A DNA stretch of 33,392 bases. Origin: DATCJA01 sp963814955 (GTDB taxonomy: Bacteria > Acidobacteriota > Vicinamibacteria > Vicinamibacterales > UBA2999). Numbering within the stretch: the first letter of the stretch is position 1; every line of letters starts with the position of its first letter. Made by a program: the position numbers and the translations under genes. Shown here in pieces: positions 23,989 through 32,333 of this stretch. The notes below the pieces were generated by a model, which had not been told where the DNA came from, did no database searches, and saw only the letters and a program-made list of their open reading frames with translations. The stretch lies in NCBI GenBank assembly GCA_963814955.1, contig CAWFEX010000017.1, positions 1-33,392 of the forward strand, given 5' to 3'.

Positions 23989-25227
23989 TCAGACGTGTGC
24001 GAATCGTGCGAAACGCGCGCGGAATGCGTCCTCGTCTAGGCCGGCGGCCTGGGCGAGCGACAAGACCCGCGCGGCATCCTTGAAGTCATCCGGACCGATC
24101 CGCACCATATACTTCCGCGCCACCTGATAGCTCTCGGTGGTGATGTCCACTACACGCCTCCGGCCCTCGCCGCTCGGGTCCACGACCTCGGCAAACGGGA
24201 TCGGCGTGAGCTCGCCTGCTTGGATGGTGACGAGCGCGCCCGATCCGCCCCTCATCAGGTAGCTCACGGCAGCATAGCCGAGGTCTCGCGCGTACTCGGC
24301 ATCGAGCGGAATCGGCGGCGCGCATCGCAGCTCGTATCCGATCGTCTTGTCCACAATCGTCACGTTGATGCCGCGCTGTTCGAGTCGCATCTGGACGACG
24401 TTCTTGACCTTCCGGCCGAGGTCGATTTCCGTGACCCTGATGTTGCCCTGCGCGTCGCGGTCCACGTCCTGCAGCTCCGCCACCTCGCCGGGGCTGAAAC
24501 GCTCAACGAGCGCTTCGGAAAGCAGGGCGACGCCGTAGGGTTTGCCCATCGCCCGCCGCTTGATGATGCTTCCCTCGACGATGTCGGCGATGTCGGCGAG
24601 CGATATCAGACCTTCGGGGAACTCCTCGGGGATGATCGTGCAGGTCGCGCTCGCCGCTTTGCCGATGCCGAGCGTCAAATGACCCGTGGGCCGGCCCATT
24701 GTCACGCCGAGGTACCAACGGCCGGTTGTTTTCGCATCCTCCATGAGGCCCTTGACGATGCCGACGCCGGCATGACGCGCGGTTTCGTAGCCGAGCGTTG
24801 GTAGCGGCAGAGGGAGCCACAGATCGTTGTCGATGCTCTTCGGAACCTGCACGACTTTCACGACGCCGCAACGCTCGATGGCAGCGGCGCTGCGCACCAT
24901 GTCGTCGCCGCCTACGCAGACCAGCGCGTCGATCTTGAGCTTGGCCAGCGCAGCGATTGTGTTCTCGAGGCTCTCCGGATCGCGCGTGACGTCACGGCGT
25001 GAGCAGCCGAGGAGCACGCCGCCATCAAGGTGGATGCGCGAAACCTCGTCAATCGTCAACTCATGCTGTTCGTCGGTATAGCGCTGGGTGAGCCAGTCGA
25101 AGCCGTCGTTGAAGCCAATCGGCACACACCCGACCTTGATGGCCTCGATGGCAACCGCGCTGATCACGCCATTCGTGCCGGGTGCGGGTCCACCGCCGAC
25201 GACGATGCCGATGCGTTTGACGGGCAT
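23989..25227 (-). CDS. 6-phosphofructokinase family protein, PPi-type residues (second gene of pair)
   Basis: A 412-residue PFK. Nucleotide/PPi loop GGGPAPGTNG at residues 11-20, GGDD at 106-109, PKSIDND at 129-135, MGRPTGHLTLGIGKAAS, PEEFPEG and the sugar-site region TIGYELRC. ATP-dependent PFKs have GGDGS and PGTIDND; an Asp in GGDD and Lys in PKxIDND are marks of pyrophosphate-dependent enzymes (fructose-6-P + PPi to fructose-1,6-bisP + Pi). It departs from the upstream copy by PKS for PKT and MGRPTG for MGRKAG. Its ATG shares a base with the TAA of that copy (TAATG), so translation is coupled. Confidence 0.9.
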   Translation of the reverse strand: MPVKRIGIVVGGGPAPGTNGVISAVAIEAIKVGCVPIGFNDGFDWLTQRYTDEQHELTIDEVSRIHLDGGVLLGCSRRDVTRDPESLENTIAALAKLKIDALVCVGGDDMVRSAAAIERCGVVKVVQVPKSIDNDLWLPLPLPTLGYETARHAGVGIVKGLMEDAKTTGRWYLGVTMGRPTGHLTLGIGKAASATCTIIPEEFPEGLISLADIADIVEGSIIKRRAMGKPYGVALLSEALVERFSPGEVAELQDVDRDAQGNIRVTEIDLGRKVKNVVQMRLEQRGINVTIVDKTIGYELRCAPPIPLDAEYARDLGYAAVSYLMRGGSGALVTIQAGELTPIPFAEVVDPSGEGRRRVVDITTESYQVARKYMVRIGPDDFKDAARVLSLAQAAGLDEDAFRARFARFAHV

Positions 25228-26504
25228 TACTGCCGATCGCGACTGGCCGCTATGGTCGCCGAACCCAGATGCTCAAAGCGCTGTCGAAAGCCACCCGGCG
25301 TCAGATGGCCCGCGGCAGCCAGCCGGTCCACCCAGGCGGCGTGCTCGAAGTCCTCGGCTTCGAGCCGGATCATGTAGGCGCGTGCGACTCGGTACCCCTC
25401 GCTGTTGATGTCGACGAGCCGGACCTTCGTCTTGCCGGTCTCTGGTTCTCTAAGGTCGTCGAACGAAATCGGCACCAGGCGGCCCCCTTGGACGCTGACC
25501 ATCGCCCCACTGCCGCCGTCGAGCAGAAACCGCACGGCGTTGTAGCCAAGGTCGCGACAGTACTCGGCATCGAAGGAAATGGGATCCGCACATCGAAGCT
25601 CGTAGCCGACGTTCTTGTCCGTGATCGTGACGCGGAGACCGCGCTCGCTGAGCCGCCCCTGGACTTCGGCCTTGACCTTTCGCGCCAGATCCACTTCGGC
25701 GAACCGCACGTGTCCGTGCTCGTCTCGCTCGACGTCCTCCAACTCAGCGACCTCCGCCGGATCGAGCTTGTCGATGAGGCCCTCCGCCATCACGGCGACG
25801 CCGTAGCCGTTCCCCATCGCCCGCCGCTTGATGATCGCGCCCTCGACAATGTCGCACAGCGTAGCAAACGGCACGTACTGAGCTCGACATTCTTCCGCGA
25901 TCACGGTGAGCGTGGTACCCGCCGCCTTGCCGATGCCAAGGGCGAGGTGTCCAGCTTTGCGCCCCATCGCGACCACGATGTACCAGCGGCGAGTGGACCT
26001 GGCGTCTTCCATCAGGTTTCGTACCAGCTCGACTCCGACGTGGCGAGCCGTCTGGAAGCCGAACGTGGGGATGTGCGGCGGCAAGGGCAGGTCGTTGTCG
26101 ATCGTCTTCGGCACGTGCACACCGCGGATCGTTCCATTGGAATGCTCGCCGACGTAGCGCGAAGAGAGTGCCGTGTCGTCGCCGCCAATCGTGATGAGGT
26201 GCGTAATGCCCACCTGCTGCAGCGTCTCGATGACAGCGCGCGTCGACTCAAGAGTCTTGGTCGGATTCTCGCGTGAGGTGCCAAGGATCGACCCTCCGAG
26301 CAGGTGGACACGCGACACGTCGTCAATCGCAAGGGGCCGCAGCGCGGACGGATCGCGGCGGACGAGGTGTTTGAACCCGTCACGGATGCCGACGACCTCG
26401 AAGCCCTGGTTGATTGCCTCGATCGTCGCGGCCGAGATGACGGCGTTGATGCCAGGGGCCGGGCCGCCGCCGACTAGAATACCAAGACGCTTCGGTGAGC
26501 CCAT
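25227..26504 (-). CDS. 6-phosphofructokinase, pyrophosphate-dependent type (first gene of pair)
   Basis: A 425-residue PFK with GGGPAPGIN (residues 12-20), GGDD (107-110), PKTIDND (132-138), MGRKAGHLALGIGKAAG and NVGYELRC. The Asp/Lys pair predicts pyrophosphate as phosphoryl donor, giving a reversible glycolytic step. It has all the canonical residues and is probably the catalytic member. The next gene, a diverged copy, is joined by a one-base overlap. The arrangement recalls catalytic and regulatory subunits of plant-type PFP, but that is an inference. Confidence 0.92.
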   Translation of the reverse strand: MGSPKRLGILVGGGPAPGINAVISAATIEAINQGFEVVGIRDGFKHLVRRDPSALRPLAIDDVSRVHLLGGSILGTSRENPTKTLESTRAVIETLQQVGITHLITIGGDDTALSSRYVGEHSNGTIRGVHVPKTIDNDLPLPPHIPTFGFQTARHVGVELVRNLMEDARSTRRWYIVVAMGRKAGHLALGIGKAAGTTLTVIAEECRAQYVPFATLCDIVEGAIIKRRAMGNGYGVAVMAEGLIDKLDPAEVAELEDVERDEHGHVRFAEVDLARKVKAEVQGRLSERGLRVTITDKNVGYELRCADPISFDAEYCRDLGYNAVRFLLDGGSGAMVSVQGGRLVPISFDDLREPETGKTKVRLVDINSEGYRVARAYMIRLEAEDFEHAAWVDRLAAAGHLTPGGFRQRFEHLGSATIAASRDRQ

Positions 26505-26529
26505 TGTTCGGATCCGATAGCACGGATAG

Positions 26530-26674
26530 ATGGCCCTTCAGTTGCCTCGTTCAACACGGATTCAGGCGCATGTCCTCGGAGCAACTGGGCGGCCGCAAGC
26601 TCGATCGCCGGAACCAGACTCAGATCCTCACGTCGAGCTCGACCGATCTGGTAGCCAGGTAGTGTCACGCCCAA
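26530..26674 (-). pseudogene. N-terminal fragment of a GNAT acetyltransferase
   Basis: From TTG 26674 the - strand reads YQIGRARREDLSLVPAIELA, then AAQLLRGHAPESVLNEAT. This matches the beta1-alpha1-alpha2 opening of GNAT N-acetyltransferases (IRxARxxDLxxLPAIExAAAxLF). The acetyl-CoA motif (Q/RxxGxG/A) is absent because the frame runs out near the PFK start. It fills the space upstream of the PFK operon; 26680-26796 shows nothing else. Confidence 0.5.
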
Positions 26675-26796
26675 CCTAGGTTACTTTCAAGCCCTGGATC
26701 GAGACGCTCGATCGAGCGGCGTCGTGCGGCGCCCTTTACCGCGAAGGTTCCAGCCCTGGTGTGGTGCGTCGAGTAGCACCTTTGCACGCACAGGGG

Positions 26797-27303
26797 TCAG
26801 TAGCCCCACGGCGCAAGCGCGCGCATGAATACCTCTGGTTGTTCCGGTGAAATCAGCCACGGTCGCGCGTTCGCGCGTTCGATCCACACGAAGCGATCCG
26901 TGCGTGAGATGTACATCTGCACGATCCCTCGACGTCGGGTCCACAACCAGCCAAATGCGCCCCAGAGGCCGCCCGCGCCGACACGCATGCACCACCCAGT
27001 CATTGAGCGCAGTTGTGGTCCGTCAAAGACGTGAATCGCTGTGATGTCGCTTCGTTGCAGTACGCGGCGCTTGAGCGGCCACACGACTTCGAGCGTCGCC
27101 GGGTGAACGACGAAGCGGGTGGGTCGGAAACGAAGCCATGCCCAGGCATAGATCGCAACGAGAAGCAGCGCGGGAGCGGCGCGCGCTGGCTGGAACACCG
27201 CGCTCGCCAACAACGCGATCGGTAGCGCCCAAAGGCCAACCGTCAGGATCAGGATCAGACGAGACATTGGCGCAAGGCGAAAGCTCGTGCCGACACTGCT
27301 CAT
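26797..27303 (-). CDS. Small membrane protein with bacterial PH-like domain
   Basis: 168 residues. Two hydrophobic helices at about residues 15-34 (LILILTVGLWALPIALLASAV) and 40-58 precede a beta-rich part: RFVVHPATLEVVWPLKRRVL, DITAIHVFD, GIVQMYISRTDRFVWIE and PWLISPEQPEVFMRAL. The 'strand with arginine, I-SP-E/D-P-xxF' ending is characteristic of bacterial PH (bPH_5/YdbS-like) proteins, which sit at the cytoplasmic face of the membrane. Specific role unknown. It is transcribed toward the PFK operon but ~290 bp away. Confidence 0.72.
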   Translation of the reverse strand: MSSVGTSFRLAPMSRLILILTVGLWALPIALLASAVFQPARAAPALLLVAIYAWAWLRFRPTRFVVHPATLEVVWPLKRRVLQRSDITAIHVFDGPQLRSMTGWCMRVGAGGLWGAFGWLWTRRRGIVQMYISRTDRFVWIERANARPWLISPEQPEVFMRALAPWGY

Positions 27304-27448
27304 CGGGTCCCCCGGAATGAAACGTGTCGATCGATCGACGCTACAGCGTTTCCGCGAAGTAACCGCGTCGGTCCGACGCGCGGCGCGCGTGACTCAGATG
27401 CGCCGTCGGGTCCCGTCCGTGTTAGGCACGGCTTGCGATACTTCACCA

Positions 27449-27738
27449 TCAACGCTCACGCCCCGTGACGATGCGCCAGTAACCACAGGTGGGCTTCACG
27501 TCGATGTCAGTGAACCCAACTTCCGCGAACATCGCAGTCAACTCGCGACCAGTGTATTGCTGACCCTCCACGGCCAAGAGCATAACCATGTTGTAAGCGG
27601 CGACGGTGAAGGGACCCGTCTTGTCATCGTTGTAGAGCTGCTCGTCTTCAATGAGGACGCCGACTGATCGCGTGGAGCGACCGCTCGCTGGATATAGCGC
27701 TCGATGTGGTGGAACACCGGTAGACGGTGCGTGGGCAT
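27449..27738 (-). pseudogene. C-terminal remnant of an O-methyltransferase (acetylserotonin-O-methyltransferase-like)
   Basis: The - strand reads VGVLIEDEQLYNDDKTGPF, then AAYNMVMLLAVEGQQYTGRE, AMFAEVGFTDIDVKP and YWRIVTGRER before a stop at 27451-27449. This is the usual end of Methyltransf_2-type SAM enzymes (NDDKTGPxxxAxxxxxMLxxTEGxxYTxxExxxMxxxAGF). The preceding ~20 codons (FHHIERYIQRAVAPRD, from ATG 27738) look related but are in a different frame. The SAM-binding domain is missing. The remaining 27304-27448 shows no gene. Confidence 0.6.
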
Positions 27739-27825
27739 GTCATAAAATGAGCCGGGTCTCCGGCAAACGCGAGTCCGGCGGGGTGCCGGGCCTGGCAGGA
27801 TGCCTGCGTTCAGGAGGTGATAGGC

Positions 27826-28710
27826 GTGCGTGCTTCAGCCTTGGCAGCAGTTCTCCTGGTCGTCACCACGGTGGCGTCGACGCCGGGCCAGGAGATGTAC
27901 TCGAAAGAATGGTACGACCGCTTCCGCGGCCCGATGAGCGCACCTGCCGAGCCGTTCAAAATCGTCGGCACCATCCACTACGTGGGCGCAGCCGACATCT
28001 CATCCTGGCTGATCACCACGCCCGAAGGACACGTCCTCGTCGACACCGGGACGGTGGAGATGCACGACGTGGTCCGGAAGAACATCGAGGCGCTCGGCTT
28101 CAACCCGCGTGACGTCAAGGTCATCCTGTCGACGGAGGCGCAGTTCGATCACGTGGCGGGGCACGCGGCGATGCAGAAGCTGACGGGGGCGCGCGTGATG
28201 GCGATGCGCGGGGACGCCGAGGCGCTCTCGACCGGGACCGACACCTCGGCCCTGGGCGCTGTCGGCTGGGATCCGGTGAAGGTCGATCGCGTGCTTGAGC
28301 ACGGCGATACGGTGGAGATCGGGGGGACGACGCTGCGCGCGGTGCACAACCCCGGCCACACGCAGGGAACGACGACCTGGATGATGACCGTGGAAGACGG
28401 CGGCCGGCGCTACAACGTGGCAATCCTGGGCAGCCTGCTGCCGGACTGGGGCGTGTCGCTCATCAAGAACCCGCGGCACAAGAACGTCATCGCCGATACC
28501 CGGCTCGGCCTGAGCCGGCTGAAGGCCGAGAAGGCGCCTGACATCGTCCTGCCGAGCCATGCACAGTCGTTCTTCGAAGGGAAGATCGAGCAGACCACGG
28601 CGGGCGTTCGCCCGCATCCGCTGTTAAACGGCAACGAGTGGATGTCGGACATCATGGAAGCCGAGGCGGACCTCGAGAGGGCGGTGTGGGCCGAAGAGCA
28701 AGGCTCGTGA
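27826..28710 (+). CDS. Secreted MBL-fold metallohydrolase, subclass B3-like, with altered zinc site
   Basis: GTG 27826 is chosen because AGGAGG at 27812-27817 is well placed for it and would overlap the GTG at 27817. The 294-residue protein has a signal peptide, then FKIVGTIHYVGAADISSWLITTPEGHVLVDTG typical of B3 beta-lactamase-like proteins. The metal motif, HxHxDH in active B3 enzymes, is here Glu104-Ala-Gln106-Phe-Asp108-His109; the other ligands are present as His178 (NPGHTQGTTTW) and His245 (LPSHAQ). So site 1 would have Glu and Gln in place of two histidines, while the Asp-His-His site remains. Beta-lactamase activity cannot be assumed. It is monocistronic. Confidence 0.88.
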   Translation: MRASALAAVLLVVTTVASTPGQEMYSKEWYDRFRGPMSAPAEPFKIVGTIHYVGAADISSWLITTPEGHVLVDTGTVEMHDVVRKNIEALGFNPRDVKVILSTEAQFDHVAGHAAMQKLTGARVMAMRGDAEALSTGTDTSALGAVGWDPVKVDRVLEHGDTVEIGGTTLRAVHNPGHTQGTTTWMMTVEDGGRRYNVAILGSLLPDWGVSLIKNPRHKNVIADTRLGLSRLKAEKAPDIVLPSHAQSFFEGKIEQTTAGVRPHPLLNGNEWMSDIMEAEADLERAVWAEEQGS

Positions 28711-28897
28711 GCTCCAGCAAACCGCTTAGGTGAGGAGGCGGCTGGGGGCTAACCCGTGCAATCGAATCGCTCCGGCTCTGCCGGCCACAGGGCGCCTTAC
28801 CGTGTTGGCCGTCCGCTGCAATGCCGGTTTACGGCATCCTCGGAACTACAGACCCCTCTGCGTCCCTTTGGTGTGCGCGCTACGGCAGCGCCACCTT

Positions 28898-29480
28898 TCA
28901 CTCTCTTGCCCACTTGCACATATCCACGAATGCTTCGGCGAACGGTCTCGCGAGATCTCTCTGGCAGGGCTTCGCTGTTCATCGAACACCATGACGACAA
29001 GCAATCCCTCTGGCCTGACAAAATAGGCTTCTCCAGATGCCCTGTCCGGTGAACTATAAGTGCCCCGAGCCATCGTGGGCGCGTGCCACCCATGTATCGC
29101 AGGGAGCGGATTACTTGCATCCTGTGATCGGCTCACCGCTCGCAGGCCCAGTCCGGCCTCGGTGATTACGGATACCACGGTGCTATGCGCTTTGCCCTCG
29201 AACGATTCGGGCTTCCGTCGGTGTCCACGAACACGGTCCTGACGTCCCCGTACGCCGCACGTCCGTTTGCTCTCGGAGTCGCTTCGCTTCGCGAAGGAGC
29301 GCGGCTCGGATACGACGCTCGATGGCACCTTCGGCCGTGACCTTGAAGCGGTCGTCAGCGGCCGCCATCGCGAGCCCCTCACCCCGCCCGCGTGGGATTG
29401 ATTCTCGAGTCGAGTGTCGCGATTCCGGCCGAGCGCCGCGGCGATACCGTTCAAGCGCGCCTCCAACGTGCGATTGACGT
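28898..29480 (-). pseudogene. Degraded gene remnant, family not recognised
   Basis: No single frame is convincing, but pieces in successive - strand frames read like one protein: RFKVTAEGAIERRIRAALL, then DVRTVFVDTDGSPN, VSVITEAGLGLRAVSR, EAYFVRPEGLLVVMVFDE and finally RPFAEAFVDMCKWARE before a stop at 28900-28898. That needs at least three frame changes. I cannot name the family. The flanking parts of 28711-30060 show no supportable gene; a 76-codon - strand frame at 29490-29720 may belong to the same relic. Confidence 0.25.
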
Positions 29481-30060
29481 TGCCGGCGATCAAGAGGCGA
29501 CACTGTCGACGGTCGGGCCGTTGAACTCGTCCACGGCATTCACCGTGCCGACACGGCCGAACGCCGAGCGCGTCGCGAATCCTGTGTCGAGGAACTCATT
29601 GCTGCGGTCGCCGTCTACCTTCTGACCGCCAATGTCGCAAGACTTGCCGACAAGCCGGATGCCCATCAGCAAAGCCGGGGCATCGTGATCCCCGTTCGCC
29701 GATCTTGTGATCGGCTCCATTGCGCTCTCGCTCGGCTACTCAGCGTTGACGGTCATTCCGCGCCATTTCAGGAACCGTCCCTGGCTGTCTGTTATTCAGC
29801 TTTGAGACGAACGTCAGTAAGCGACCGGGTGTCCCCACCAAAGCCGTGCGGATTCTGCCGACACACTTGCTGAGCACTCGGCGCGTTGTGTTGTTCGTGA
29901 AGGCGGCGGAATCATGCCCGACAGCAACAGAACAACGCGAGGTTCTGGCATGTCAGGAGTCTTAAATGAATAAGCGAGAGGTGAAAACTTCGAATTAGGT
30001 ACCAATCAGGTACAGTGAGAAAACGAGCGTCCGCAACTGATTGAAACACTTTGACTTATT

Positions 30061-30083
30061 TGGTGGAGGCGGCGGGAGTCGAA
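30061..30083 (-). other. tmRNA (ssrA) 3'-end-like fragment, possible attachment-site scar
   Basis: Read on the - strand, TTCGACTCCCGCCGCCTCCA followed by CCA is the T-loop, acceptor strand and CCA end usual for bacterial tmRNA genes. The sequence loses tmRNA character immediately outside this 23-bp stretch, so the gene itself is not here. Many integrative elements use the 3' end of ssrA as attachment site and leave such a copy behind. Confidence 0.5.
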
Positions 30084-30279
30084 CATAACAGATCGACTTT
30101 CGCTAAGTAACTGACGACGTGCAGGTTGTGATCACAACTCGTTCCACGGCCGTGAGTTATCGACGATATCCGACGCCGCTGGTGTCCTCAGCATTCCCCC
30201 GATTTCTTCCCAGTTCGTGGAGCTAATGGGGAGGCGGCGGGAACGGTGTCCCGACTCCGGACAGGTGGACACCCCCTTT

Positions 30280-30342
30280 GTGGACAGAGCACCGGCCTTC
30301 TCTAAGCCGGGGGCCGCAGGTTCGAGTCCTGCCGGCGCGCCA
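30280..30342 (+). pseudogene. Truncated tRNA-Arg(TCT) copy
   Basis: From the D loop (GTGGACAGAGC) to CCA the sequence matches the tRNA-Arg(TCT) at the window end, but it is broken. The anticodon loop is CTTCTCTAA, two bases too long, one base is missing from the 3' acceptor strand, and the 5' acceptor and D-stem strand are absent. The T arm (GCAGGTTCGAGTCCTGC) is intact. It should not yield a working tRNA. Confidence 0.75.
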
Positions 30343-30361
30343 GCTCGCTTCGCGAGCTGGC
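30339..30361. terminator. Perfect 10-bp hairpin after the tRNA-Arg fragment
   Basis: GCCAGCTCGC, loop TTC, GCGAGCTGGC. It overlaps the CCA end of the truncated tRNA. No T run follows, so it is a possible terminator or a small palindromic repeat. 30362-30640 contains no gene I can support. Confidence 0.4.
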
Positions 30362-30643
30362 CACGCCCGCCCGGTTCTTGCGTCTGCTTCGTCCTGCCGG
30401 GCGCCAATTCCTAAAAGAATCCGCGAGTTGTGATCGCGAAACATTTTTCAGGCGAACACAAATCGAACAAAGTGATCGGTCTTGCAAATTCGCGCCAGAC
30501 GTCGCGCTTCTGAATTCCCGAACGTTTTCGCGAATTCGACAATTCCAACATCGTCGTCGTAACTCAGTTGGATAAGGCGGTCACCGGCCATGAAAACCGG
30601 AGGTCGCTTTGCGATTTCGACGGCGCATGGCGCTGTGTCCGTG

Positions 30644-30883
30644 ATGAACGAACTTCGGGCCCTTCGTCGCACAGCAGGTCTCTCACAGAAAGAATTTGCG
30701 AGCGTCATAGGTGTTCCGTTCAACACGTTCCGCATGTGGGACAACGGCTTGCGAGCCGCTCCCGTCCGCGCGCAGGTCAGTGTGTCGCTGCGCCACCGGA
30801 TGCCAGCGTCGACAATGCGGACAGCGGATCTGCGATCCAAGCTGAAGCCGAGGCGATTCCATCCGCCCAGAATTCTTGCTTGA
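30644..30883 (+). CDS. Small XRE-like helix-turn-helix protein, C-terminus possibly altered
   Basis: Starting at ATG 30644 (30590 is also possible) the product is 79 residues: NELRALRRTAGLSQKEFASV, then IGVPFNTFRMWDNGLRAAP. This is a good Cro/C1-type HTH: helix 2 LSQKEFASVIG, helix 3 VPFNTFRMWDNG. After residue ~45 the sequence becomes arginine/proline-rich (SLRHRMPASTM, KLKPRRFHPPRILA) and no longer looks family-like, so a frame change may have replaced the original tail. Such proteins often accompany integrative elements, in keeping with the tRNA/tmRNA scars just upstream. Confidence 0.55.
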   Translation: MNELRALRRTAGLSQKEFASVIGVPFNTFRMWDNGLRAAPVRAQVSVSLRHRMPASTMRTADLRSKLKPRRFHPPRILA

Positions 30884-30948
30884 TTCACTGACAGCTGAGG
30901 TCATGCCTGCATCTGCGTGCCCTATACTTCGCCGCAGGAGATGCCGTC

Positions 30949-31271
30949 ATGAACACCGATGCTATCTACGGGTCGTATTGACCATCATCGCTATTGAGCT
31001 GCTCTGGCTCGGATTGAAAGACTTCGCGCCGCGGGTATCCGCACAGGCTGAGCCCATGCGGGTCGTCATTGCGGCTGTGGATGGCGGGTTTCTCCCGGTC
31101 GCGCTCGCGGGGCAGACGCCTGACGCAGGACGTAACCCTCTCCGGCCGATTCAGATCGGGATCTCGGGCACTGTCGCCATTCAGAGCCGCACGCCGCTGA
31201 AGATTGAAGCGGATCCGCCGTTGCGAGTCGAATCGGTTCCATATACGCCGAGTGCCCGGCCCGGACAATAA
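30949..31271 (+). CDS. Small conserved membrane-anchored/exported protein, frameshifted near its start
   Basis: GCAGGAG (30933-30939) precedes ATG 30949, whose frame reads MNTDAI and closes at 30981. The protein-like text is in another frame from TAT 30963: YLRVVLTIIAIELLWLGLKD, then MRVVIAAVDGGFLPVALAGQ, NPLRPIQIGISGTVAIQ and PLKIEADPPLRVESVPYTP. Restoring one base between 30958 and 30963 gives MNTDAYLRVVLTI, an N-terminal membrane/signal segment followed by ~75 periplasmic residues. I have seen this short family in acidobacterial genomes but know no function. TTG 30978 would be a weak alternative start. Confidence 0.6.
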
Positions 31272-31426
31272 GCACGCTGCGTAGATGCGCTGCGGCAGGC
31301 CGCGCTCGAACGGTCTCCGCAGGGCCGCCAGAGGGTTCTCGGTCTTTGGTCCGTTCCCCATCCCGGTCCCTGGCGCGACGACAACACAGTATAGGAGCGG
31401 TACTTCCGGCCGCCCGAGGAGGCACA

Positions 31427-31782
31427 TTGGCGAATACGACAATCGGAATGGCGGCGGCACTGATCGTGATCGGTGTGGTGGGGTATGTCGCCACGGACCG
31501 CCAGAGCGCGACGGCGCTGATCCCGGCCTTTCTTGGCCTGCTGCTGCTGGCCTTCGGCTGGCTCGCCCGAAACGAAGCCTACCGCAAGACGCGATGCACG
31601 CCGTCGCGGCCTTCGCGCTGCTCGGCCTGCTGGGGACCATCGGAGGCCTCATCCGGCTGCTCGGCGGCACCACGACCCCGGCCGCGATCTCGCAGGGGCT
31701 GACGGCAATCCTGACCGGCACGCTCTTGGCGCTTTGTGTCAAGTCCTTCATCGACGCACGAAGACGGAGGGCGCGAGGATGA
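31427..31782 (+). CDS. Small four-helix membrane protein, interrupted by a one-base deletion
   Basis: TTG 31427 has GAGGAGG at 31416-31422. The first frame gives ANTTIGMAAALIVIGVVGYV and LIPAFLGLLLLAFGWLARNE, then AYRK. At about 31588 the text moves to another frame: DAMHAVAAFALLGLLGTIGG, LIRLLGGTTTPAAISQGLTA, ILTGTLLALCVKSFIDARR, ending at 31782. Adding one G (AAGAC to AAGGAC) joins the parts into a ~118-residue protein with four helices. It is a small conserved membrane family of unknown role; the C-terminal CVKSFIDARR end is typical. The 31272-31426 space shows nothing. Confidence 0.65.
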
Positions 31783-31870
31783 CGTGTGATGTACGTGGAG
31801 CCGTCCGAGGTCAGGGCGAGCTTGACGAGATATTCGCCGCCAAACCCGACCTGGACTCGTTGCCGACACG

Positions 31871-31970
31871 CGAAACGTGCCGGTCGTGGTCGTGAGCGGG
31901 ACCGACACGTCGGACCTCGACCCGAAGGACTTCGCAGCCATCTTGAAGAAGCCCATCCATGATCGGCGCG
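31871..31970 (+). pseudogene. C-terminal fragment of a REC (receiver) domain
   Basis: RNVPVVVVSGTDTSDLDPKD followed by FAAILKKPI matches strand 4 to the lysine-proline turn of a response-regulator receiver. Nothing before 31871 supplies the phospho-acceptor half, and the frame runs into the DUF499-like fragment. It is a scrap of a larger gene. Confidence 0.5.
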
Positions 31971-32333
31971 CACAACGATGCGCGCAAGGCCAGTGACTTC
32001 GCCCGCGTCCACGCGTTTGCGCGGAGCGCAGCGGACGTCCCCGACGACCAGGATGCAAGGCTGGTGGTGCTGCCGGCGGAACACGTCTATACGAAGGACG
32101 GCACGAGTTCCGCGGAGGTCGCAGCGAGGACGCTGCTTGAATCGCGTGGCAACAGTCCGCGCCTCTTCCGCAACAGTCTGGTGTTCCTCGTGGCCGACAA
32201 GGCAAGGATGCAGGACCTCGACGATGCCGTTCGTCGATACCTGGCGTGGAAATCAATCGTTGCAGACGCAAGAGCCTGGCGGGTAGGAACGTACCATTCG
32301 CGTCGAGCCGAAGCAGAGATGCGACGTGCCTGA
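31959..32333 (+). pseudogene. Fragment of a DUF499-type ATP-binding protein
   Basis: About 100 codons read FARVHAFARSAADVPDDQDA, LVVLPAEHVYTKDGTSSAEV and ESRGNSPRLFRNSLVFLVAD, then DLDDAVRRYLAWKSIV. The 'RGNSPRxxRNxLVFLxxD ... AVRxYLAWKSI' signature is that of large DUF499 ATPases (usually >900 residues), which are found beside DUF1156 methylases in predicted defence loci. The Walker A part and the C-terminal half are missing. After AWKSIV the frame degrades. No DUF1156 gene is present. Confidence 0.55.

Noticed and set aside
30236..30290. GGTGTCCCGACTCCGGACAG and two GTGGACA copies, looking like an insertion-sequence end
   Set aside because: Resembles IS3/IS481-type terminal repeats, but no transposase or opposite end is present, so it cannot be assigned.
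30966..32084. A 372-codon - strand open frame covering several small genes
   Set aside because: It runs antisense to two recognisable membrane proteins and shows no motif or ribosome site.
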